Of a stretch of 12,292 nt of DNA, positions 1-5,185 are shown piece after piece. The stretch covers positions 1-12,292 of the forward strand of contig BNTV01000133.1 of the NCBI GenBank assembly GCA_025996865.1, written 5' to 3'. Below the pieces are notes generated by a model. The model did not search any database, was not told the DNA's origin, and saw only the letters and a list, made by a program, of their open reading frames with translations. Made by a program: the position numbers and the translations under genes. Position 1 is the first letter of the stretch. Every line of letters begins with the position of its first letter. This stretch comes from Bacteroidia bacterium. Lineage in GTDB: Bacteria > Bacteroidota > Bacteroidia > Bacteroidales > Azobacteroidaceae.

Positions 1-70
1 CTGTTGGCTTTCCTAATAACCAGTTTATTAATTTATTTTCCATAAGATATTTTATATTTAATATTATTTT

Positions 71-125
71 AATTGTCAAAATAAAACTTATCCGTCTTTC
101 GACAATTAGCTACTCGCCGGATAAG
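71..125 (-). terminator. Interleaved inverted repeats over the RT stop codon: terminator or pseudoknot
   Basis: An 8-bp perfect inverted repeat (87-94 with 118-125, CTTATCCG/CGGATAAG in sense) is followed in the sense direction by TTTTATTTT, which fits a rho-independent terminator with a long 23-nt loop. A second 7-bp perfect repeat (71-77 with 101-107, AATTGTC/GACAATT) interleaves with it in A-B-A'-B' order, so an H-type pseudoknot with loops of 10, 6 and 9 nt is possible. The RT stop codon TAG (110-112) lies in the first loop. The segment starts 74 nt after the TR, where DGR RNAs carry a spacer needed for cDNA priming. The repeats are seen; both functions are inferred. Confidence 0.5.
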
Positions 126-1324
126 CTGAAATTGTTTTTGCCCTTTTCAGGGAAGGATATGGACACTTGTTCAAAATCAATCTGTTGTTGTTTTGTGATG
201 GAGGCAAGGCGGAAGCCTATATTGCTGTTCCGGTTGTCGGGCGTGTTGTTGTTGCGATTCGGAACGCGCACGTTCTGCGCATCGTTGTTCCATCTACCGC
301 CACGATTCACGCGGTTAGAGCCTTTAGTATTCAATCCTATTTCTTGTAATATTTGCGTTGCAAATCCTTTGCTGTTTGCATGAGATATGAAACCATAGAG
401 GGACAAAGTGCACTGGGCAAATTGTTTTTCGCTTATGCTATCGGTGTTCAACAAGTTTGTATAACCGGTCAGTTTGGTAACAAACCGCTTTTTACTTCTT
501 CTGTTCAGCCGTATTTGATTGGGATAGAGCAAAAATCCCAATGCCGGTAAACCGTGTTCCGTTTTGTTTATGATAAATGGCTTCAACGACAATTGGAGAT
601 TTTGAGCGATAAAACGTTCAAACAATATTCCTTTTTCCATTAATTCGGTTTTGTCGTCAGACCACAGCAACATATCGTCCATATAACGAACATAAGCCGG
701 AATACGCAATTGTTCGGTAGCCTGTTTGTCGGCAAATGAAAGGTAATGATTGGCAAAATACTGGCTGGTCAGATTTCCAATCGGAAGCCCTTTTCCATCT
801 TGGGCATGATAACTGTCAATGATTTGCCAAAACATATCAAGCAGACGTTTGTCTTTATACATCAGTTTTAATTTGTCGAACAATATTTCGTGGTCAATAG
901 AATCAAAATATTTACGAACATCCAATTTCAAATACCATGCGTATTTTTTCTGGTAATACGCCGCTTTTTCAATGGCGGCAAATGTACCTTTATTTTTACG
1001 ACAGGCGTAACTATACGGGATTTGATAATTCTCGAAATGTGTGGAACAGATATTCATGATGGCATGATGAATGACCCGTTCTTCAAAAGAAGCCGCACAA
1101 ATTACCCGGCACTTGGGGTCATAAATCATAAAATAGTGATACGAACCGAACCTGTAGTTTTCGTTCAACAGACCATTTCTTATAGCCAACAAATTACTAT
1201 CCAAATTTTCACAAAATTGCAGTACGTCTTTTTTAGCGGATTTTCCTTGCTGTGCTTTATAGAAAGCCAAACGTAGATTATCCATATCTATAATTTGTTC
1301 AAAAATATAGCCTCTCCGTTTCAT
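110..1324 (-). CDS. DGR reverse transcriptase carrying the template repeat in its C-terminal tail
   Basis: This is a 404-aa reverse transcriptase of the diversity-generating retroelement class, which copies the TR RNA into adenine-mutated cDNA. Visible motifs are the first catalytic Asp in KLDVRKYFDSIDH (D135), the DGR-type motif GLPIGNLTSQ (179-188; IGxxxSQ where group II intron RTs have QGxxxSP), and the YMDD box (214-217). The polymerase and thumb end near residue 330. Residues 332-376 are encoded by the TR and mimic the target's C-terminus (RVNRGGRW... to GFRLAS), followed by 28 unrelated residues. The ATG overlaps the HRDC stop as ATGA (1321-1324), so translation is probably coupled. Retron and group II intron identities are unlikely: no intron domains are seen and a TR/VR pair is present. 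All RT catalytic motifs are intact. Confidence 0.97.
   Translation of the reverse strand: MKRRGYIFEQIIDMDNLRLAFYKAQQGKSAKKDVLQFCENLDSNLLAIRNGLLNENYRFGSYHYFMIYDPKCRVICAASFEERVIHHAIMNICSTHFENYQIPYSYACRKNKGTFAAIEKAAYYQKKYAWYLKLDVRKYFDSIDHEILFDKLKLMYKDKRLLDMFWQIIDSYHAQDGKGLPIGNLTSQYFANHYLSFADKQATEQLRIPAYVRYMDDMLLWSDDKTELMEKGILFERFIAQNLQLSLKPFIINKTEHGLPALGFLLYPNQIRLNRRSKKRFVTKLTGYTNLLNTDSISEKQFAQCTLSLYGFISHANSKGFATQILQEIGLNTKGSNRVNRGGRWNNDAQNVRVPNRNNNTPDNRNSNIGFRLASITKQQQIDFEQVSISFPEKGKNNFSLSGE
199..331 (-). repeat. DGR template repeat (TR)
   Basis: This is the 133-nt template of the retroelement, donor for the VR at 1912-2044. The two copies align without gaps and end sharply: position 198 differs from 1911, and the match collapses beyond 331/2044. 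There are 21 mismatches, all at positions where the TR sense strand has A (40 adenines in the TR). The sense changes are A to G 11 times, A to T 7 times and A to C 3 times. The 21 nt at the sense 3' end (199-219) are identical in both copies and would hold the initiation-of-homing segment. The TR is rich in Asn codons (AAC/AAT), the usual DGR design for maximal residue diversity. It lies wholly inside the RT frame, as residues 332-376. Confidence 0.97.
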
Positions 1325-1785
1325 CCTTCTAATTGCGCTTGATTGTAATATTCTACTAAGCGTTTTCCAAAACGTTCCGCTTTTTTATCGCCAATACCGT
1401 TCACTTTTTTAATACTCTCCGTTGTTATCTCACTTAATGCTGCAATTCCGGCTAATTCTTCATTGGTAAAGACTGCATAAACCGGTAAACCGTCTTCTCC
1501 GGCAACTTCTTTCCGGCTTTCACGTAAAAGAGAAAAAACGGCAAATGTTTTTTCGTCCAATATTTCTTTGTAATCAATTTTCGTAGAGACGGGGCGCGCC
1601 CCGTCTCTACCGTCAATCGGAGTATTTGCTAAATATTTCACACAAAAATGCCATTGAGAGCCGTTTTTGAGATTAATCAATTGTTGCTCTACCTCCAATA
1701 CTTTATTCGACCGGAGAAATTTATTCAATTCTTCCAAGTAACTACCATCGTCTGTGGTTGGAACCGTAAATAACTTAAATTGCAT
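1321..1785 (-). CDS. HRDC-domain DGR accessory protein
   Basis: This 154-aa protein has two parts. Residues 1-55 form a small N-terminal domain (starting MQFKLFTVP, with WHFCVKYL near 45-52). Residues about 72-150 form an HRDC helical domain (FAVFSLLRESRKEVA, then NEELAGIAALSEITTESI and the helix-hairpin-like VNGIGDKKAERFG). Stand-alone HRDC proteins next to the RT are a known alternative to the Avd accessory protein in DGRs, presumably binding template RNA or cDNA. No helicase or RNase D domain is present. The gene follows the target gene after 115 nt, and its stop overlaps the RT start by 4 nt. Its interdomain linker (residues 59-68) is encoded by an inserted 28-bp palindrome. The DGR role is inferred from family and position. 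Confidence 0.88.
   Translation of the reverse strand: MQFKLFTVPTTDDGSYLEELNKFLRSNKVLEVEQQLINLKNGSQWHFCVKYLANTPIDGRDGARPVSTKIDYKEILDEKTFAVFSLLRESRKEVAGEDGLPVYAVFTNEELAGIAALSEITTESIKKVNGIGDKKAERFGKRLVEYYNQAQLEG
1583..1610. repeat. 28-bp perfect palindrome inside the HRDC gene
   Basis: The segment equals its own reverse complement over 28 bp (14-bp arms, no spacer). It begins GTAGAGACGGGG and ends CCCCGTCTCTAC, with a GCGC centre, so it is far more GC-rich than its surroundings. In the HRDC frame it encodes most of GRDGARPVST (residues 59-68), between the N-terminal and HRDC domains. Palindromes of the GTAGAGACG...CGTCTCTAC type are, as I recall, dispersed repeats in Bacteroidetes and cyanobacteria. 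A short mobile palindromic element inserted in frame is the likeliest explanation. Confidence 0.8.
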
Positions 1786-1804
1786 ATTTCTATTTTTAAA
1801 ATCG

Positions 1805-1817
1805 ACCGCTTCGCGGT
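1805..1817. repeat. Small stable hairpin before the HRDC gene
   Basis: This is a perfect 5-bp stem (accgc/gcggt) closing a 3-nt loop; in the minus-strand RNA the loop is GAA closed by C-G, a stable triloop. It lies about 20 nt upstream of the HRDC start and about 95 nt past the VR. It could limit HRDC translation or be the DNA hairpin that some DGRs use downstream of the VR, but the distance is larger than usual for the latter. Confidence 0.4.
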
Positions 1818-1825
1818 ATTATTAT

Positions 1826-1878
1826 TTGCTTTTGCTTTTTGCTTTGCTCGTCCCTCGCTTCGCCTTTAGCAAAAGCAA
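1826..1878. repeat. 11-bp inverted repeat downstream of the target gene
   Basis: The arms TTGCTTTTGCT (1826-1836) and AGCAAAAGCAA (1868-1878) pair perfectly around a 31-nt spacer, in the 115-nt gap between the target stop (1901) and the HRDC start. The nearer arm is 34 nt beyond the VR in the sense direction. There is no clean T-run, so an intrinsic terminator is not obvious. It may attenuate transcription between target and RT, or serve as a DGR target-recognition structure. The gap shows no convincing promoter. Confidence 0.4.
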
Positions 1879-1900
1879 TGACTTGCTTGCTCTAAACAGA

Positions 1901-2827
1901 TTATTTTGAACTGGAGGCAAGGCGGAAGCCTAAATTGCTGTACCGGAGGCCGGGCGTGCTGCTGTTGCGAATCGGAACGCGCACGTCCTGCGCACCGCTG
2001 CCCCAGCTACCGCCACGATACACGCGGCCAGAGCCTAAAGTAGCACCAGTAGGATTTGTCTGTGGAGTACTGCTATAAGCGCCATACCAATCGCTGCACC
2101 ATTCATATACATTGCCGCTCATGTCGTAAATACCTAATTCGTTGGCTTGCTTTGTTCCAACAGGATGTGTTTTGCTGTTGGAATTGCTGCTGTACCATGC
2201 ACAATTATCGGGGCTGTAGGCTCCGCTGTATTTGGTGTTGCGGCTTTGGCTTCCTCCTCGAGCCGCATATTCCCATTCTGCCTCAGTCGGCAAACGGTAA
2301 TTTTTACCCGTAAGGCTGTTAAGGCGAACGATGAAGTCTTGCACATCCTCCCAACTTACCTGCTCTACCGGCAAATTATCGCCCTTGAAATAGCTTGGAT
2401 TCGTTCCCATTACTTCCTGCCACTGTTTTTGGGTTACTTCATACTTACCAATATAATAAGCACTAAGCGTAACTTGGTGTGCGGGTTTTTCATCACTATA
2501 ACAATCGCTGCCCTGCTCGGAAGTACAGCCCATAGTGAATGTGCCGCCCTGCACAAAAATCATTTCCGGTTCATACGATTTGCGAGGAGTATTGCTACTT
2601 GTTGTAGTTGATTGCCCGCAAGCAGCAAGTTTTCTCTCTATTTCGCTGTCGGGGCTATTTCCCCATGCTTTCCACACTTTATAATCTTTTCGTGCGCCTT
2701 CACAATCGCCATTATTTAGTTCTGTATTGATTTTTTTCATCAATTTTTCATCGTCTGTTTGCGCCATAACTGCACTATTAGTCAAAAACAGTGCAAATAA
2801 AATAATTGTTGTTTTTAGTGTGTTCAT
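1901..2827 (-). CDS. Exported FGE-sulfatase/C-type-lectin-fold protein, DGR target
   Basis: This 308-aa protein starts with a signal peptide (1-22, cleavage likely after MA before QTDD; no lipobox). A helical module (24-71, GDC..A...Y..W, ending in AACG) and a Ser/Thr-rich linker follow. The FGE-sulfatase domain (about 86-305) has the hallmarks MIFVQGGTFTMG, YYIGKYEVTQKQWQEVMG, YRLPTEAEWEYAARGG, NVYEWCSDWYG, RGGSW and GFRLAS. The C-terminal VR (residues 262-306) covers the exposed ligand-binding face in DGR proteins of this fold. The two cysteines used by true formylglycine-generating enzymes after the GGS motif correspond to S277 and V282, so this is a binding scaffold rather than an oxidase. 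The gene starts 10 nt after the kinase stop. The ligand is unknown. Confidence 0.95.
   Translation of the reverse strand: MNTLKTTIILFALFLTNSAVMAQTDDEKLMKKINTELNNGDCEGARKDYKVWKAWGNSPDSEIERKLAACGQSTTTSSNTPRKSYEPEMIFVQGGTFTMGCTSEQGSDCYSDEKPAHQVTLSAYYIGKYEVTQKQWQEVMGTNPSYFKGDNLPVEQVSWEDVQDFIVRLNSLTGKNYRLPTEAEWEYAARGGSQSRNTKYSGAYSPDNCAWYSSNSNSKTHPVGTKQANELGIYDMSGNVYEWCSDWYGAYSSTPQTNPTGATLGSGRVYRGGSWGSGAQDVRVPIRNSSTPGLRYSNLGFRLASSSK
1912..2044 (-). repeat. DGR variable region (VR)
   Basis: This is the recipient copy of the TR at 199-331. It encodes residues 262-306 of the FGE-like protein and ends 8 nt before its stop codon. Of 133 aligned positions 112 are identical, and all 21 differences sit opposite TR adenines, with no gaps and no other substitution type. 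Residues that differ from the TR translation include N to Y (twice), N to G (twice), N to S (three times), N to D, N to I, N to L, D to G (twice) and R to S. The shared TR frame means the invariant scaffold (RV, RGG, W, RVP, GFRLAS) is kept while Asn positions vary. Confidence 0.97.
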
Positions 2828-2837
2828 ATTTTTTGAT

Positions 2838-4547
2838 TTACATATTATTTAAAAATGCGTCCAATTTTTTCTGTTTTTCTTTTAACTGCTGTTCGAGCGA
2901 AGAAATTGTGCTATTCAACCGGCTTATTTCGCTGTTTTTGCTGTTAATTTGCCGTTGCAATTCGGCAGAATTGTCCGGCACGGCAGTATTATTCGGTTTA
3001 GCTGCAAGTTGATTTTTTAATTTGCTGATTTCGTTATCTCGTTCGTTTATAACACTTTGCAAACGCACAGAATTATTAGAAGAGCCTGCTGCTGAAAGTT
3101 GTTGTTTCAAACTTGAAATATCGTCTTGCAGTTTCGTTATTTCTGTCTGTTTGTCGGAAAGCTGTTGCTGCAATGCCTCATCGGTCACAACTAATTCCTG
3201 ATTGGTCGGCATCCCTTCGTTGGCAAATTCATACGCGCAAATTCCCAATACAAGCGACAATATTCCAAAAATACAACAAAACACAATCCATGCAGGATTG
3301 GTTTTATGCACTATTTTTTCTACGGGTTTTTCTATTATTTTCTCTACTATTTTTTCGACAGGAACTTCAATTATTTTTTCAATTGGTTTCTGACTTTTTA
3401 TCTGTTGCTCTAATTTGCTTTTTTCTTCAAGTTGCTGCTTTTCGTAAGCAAGTTTACTCAACTCATCAGACAAAGTTTTGTTTTGATTTTTTAGCAATGC
3501 TATTTCTTTCCCATTTTCCGAAGGTGCTGTATTTGCCACCTCGTCAAGCGATTTTACTTCCTCGTAAAGTTCCTTGCCGTTGGCATAGCGATTTTCGGGT
3601 TTCTTTTCGAGACATTTCATTATCACTTTTTCGATCCAGTCGGGATAATCTTTAGTATATGTTTTGCCCGGATTGACTGCTTCGTAGGCGGCTTTTCGCA
3701 ATGGTTCAATTGGAGGTGGCGGTGTGTTTTTGTGATGTTCGCTTACTTCAAAATTGGCTCTTTCTACTGAAGCATTTGTGTCGAATGGGAATGGCACTCG
3801 TCCGGCAAGCATTTCGTAAAGCAATATTCCAAAAGAATAAATGTCAGTTCGCTCGGTCATCAATTCAACTTGGGCATCCCATTTTTCAGGTGCTTTATAT
3901 TCTACGCCGCCGTTTCGCATCAGCGAACTGCGCGAAATGTTCTTGTCCTTACCAAAAGACAAACCAAAATCGAGCAGGATATACGAACCGTCAAATTTGC
4001 GCATCACATTGTTTGACTTTATATCGTTATGCACCACGCAATATTTTTTTATCAGTTTTTTGCGATTTTCGTCTGAAATAGTGATATTTTCGGCACGTGG
4101 GTTATCAATTAAATCTTTGTCTTCGTCCCTACTTAAAGAAAACCAGTAATTATCTACGTGACAATATGCCAAAGCATTTGAAATATCGAGCAAAAGACGA
4201 TAGACTTCCTCAATATTCACAAAATTGTTATTTTTGTGAATAAAATCATCAACAGGACTGCCTTCGATACAATCCATTTCCCAAAACGCTTTGTTGTCAA
4301 TCAGGCGTGGCTGATAAATACGGACAATATTGGGATGTCCGCTATTCCCCAAACGAAGTAGAAATTTACATTCGCTGAGAAAATCTTTGTATTGTTTACT
4401 GGTTTCGTCTGTAATAAGTTCTTTCAACACACGAATAGCACGCACATAACCGAGTTCGTTGTGTCGCACCTTATATACTTGTGCAAACGAGCCGCCGCCT
4501 ACTTTGCCCAACTCTCCGAGATTTTCGTATTCTTTTAGAAATGCCAT
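2838..4547 (-). CDS. Membrane Ser/Thr protein kinase with periplasmic coiled coil
   Basis: This 569-aa protein has an N-terminal Hanks-type kinase domain (about 10-335), a charged EKI/EKP/VEKI repeat (389-413), one membrane span (about 418-438) and a Gln/Ser-rich coiled coil (450-565) expected in the periplasm. Kinase motifs are the Gly-rich loop GKVGGGSFAQV (14-24), catalytic loop HNDIKSNN (D175, K177, N180), DFG (193-195) and APE (219-221). The beta-3 Lys of the usual VAIK motif is Arg (AIR, R39), and the catalytic loop has Asn where most kinases have Arg (HND for HRD), so it is a non-RD kinase. It lies in a tight gene run with a PP2C phosphatase, its likely antagonist, and a SEDS-PBP protein, a plausible substrate. 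It may be fully active or have altered ATP binding; R39 makes this uncertain. Confidence 0.93.
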   Translation of the reverse strand: MAFLKEYENLGELGKVGGGSFAQVYKVRHNELGYVRAIRVLKELITDETSKQYKDFLSECKFLLRLGNSGHPNIVRIYQPRLIDNKAFWEMDCIEGSPVDDFIHKNNNFVNIEEVYRLLLDISNALAYCHVDNYWFSLSRDEDKDLIDNPRAENITISDENRKKLIKKYCVVHNDIKSNNVMRKFDGSYILLDFGLSFGKDKNISRSSLMRNGGVEYKAPEKWDAQVELMTERTDIYSFGILLYEMLAGRVPFPFDTNASVERANFEVSEHHKNTPPPPIEPLRKAAYEAVNPGKTYTKDYPDWIEKVIMKCLEKKPENRYANGKELYEEVKSLDEVANTAPSENGKEIALLKNQNKTLSDELSKLAYEKQQLEEKSKLEQQIKSQKPIEKIIEVPVEKIVEKIIEKPVEKIVHKTNPAWIVFCCIFGILSLVLGICAYEFANEGMPTNQELVVTDEALQQQLSDKQTEITKLQDDISSLKQQLSAAGSSNNSVRLQSVINERDNEISKLKNQLAAKPNNTAVPDNSAELQRQINSKNSEISRLNSTISSLEQQLKEKQKKLDAFLNNM

Positions 4548-4587
4548 GAGTTTATATGTAATTTACGTGTTTTTTTACTGTTTATTT

Positions 4588-5160
4588 TTATGGTAATGTA
4601 CGGACACAACGACATAGCAGGGAATGAATTGTATCATAAGCCTCAAGTGTTTTACTTGTAGTCAATATCATTGTGAAAAGTGTTTTTTCTCCTGTTTTGG
4701 TAGAACTCCAATAATACATACCGAGTAAATTTGGAATAATATTTTTATTGGTATAGATTGTGTATAATTCATGTTTTTGTGGTAACCGCCAATTTGCATA
4801 TCCACCAAGTCTTGAATTTTTACATAATTCATTTGCAGTAGCCAGATCAACATAGGTACTACTTGCATCTTTCTTTGCAACCGCAATACCCGCGTCTTTT
4901 AATTCTACAAATTCCTTAGCCTCTTCTTTTTTTGAAGCCGAGCATTCCCTTATTTCCGCTTCAATATCGGGATTGGTTTGTTCGGTAAGGGTTTTCCAAA
5001 TGTTGTAATTGCGCTGCGCCCTGTCGCAGTCGCCACTTACAAGGGCTTCGGTTATTTTTTTGAATACCTCTTTTGAAGTATCGTCTGTCTGCGACCAAGC
5101 CGCTGTGCTGCATAATATCATGGCAGCAAAAAACAAATTTTTCTTATTCATATTATTCAT
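4588..5160 (-). CDS. Exported DUF1566 (Lcl-like) protein sharing the target's N-terminal module
   Basis: This 190-aa protein begins with a signal peptide (1-23, ending AAWS before QTDD). Residues 25-74 form the same helical module as in the DGR target (QTDD, KKI, GDC..A...Y.IWK, PDIE..I..C). The C-terminal part (about 86-188) has DUF1566/Lcl features: ANELCKNSRLGGYANWRLP, YYWSST and a terminal RCVR, a family related in fold to FGE and C-type lectins. It lies between the SEDS-PBP gene (25 nt upstream) and the kinase gene (40 nt downstream). It contains no TR-like sequence, so it is not a second DGR target here. A constant periplasmic partner or adaptor of the variable protein is one inference; the function is unknown. 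Confidence 0.75.
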   Translation of the reverse strand: MNNMNKKNLFFAAMILCSTAAWSQTDDTSKEVFKKITEALVSGDCDRAQRNYNIWKTLTEQTNPDIEAEIRECSASKKEEAKEFVELKDAGIAVAKKDASSTYVDLATANELCKNSRLGGYANWRLPQKHELYTIYTNKNIIPNLLGMYYWSSTKTGEKTLFTMILTTSKTLEAYDTIHSLLCRCVRTLP

Positions 5161-5185
5161 TTTTAAAATTTTCTAACTTCCAATT

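Noticed and set aside
890..1276. Plus-strand open frame of 128 codons opposite the RT gene
   Set aside because: It lies antisense to conserved RT motifs and its translation shows no domain features; it is a shadow of the RT gene.
110..1324. Group II intron or retron reverse transcriptase
   Set aside because: The IGNLTSQ motif, the TR/VR pair with adenine-only changes and the HRDC neighbour identify a DGR; no intron maturase domain or retron msr/msd layout is seen.
1321..1785. Fragment of a RecQ helicase or RNase D gene
   Set aside because: The gene is complete, has its own N-terminal domain, and is coupled to the RT as in DGRs with stand-alone HRDC accessory proteins.
2134..2611. Open frames of 70 and 154 codons overlapping the FGE-like gene
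   Set aside because: The FGE hallmarks across this stretch are in the main frame; these overlapping frames lack homology features and are shadows.
3300..3400. Low-complexity T-rich tract as a regulatory or mobile repeat
   Set aside because: It encodes the charged EKI/EKP/VEKI repeat just before the kinase membrane span, so it is explained by protein coding.
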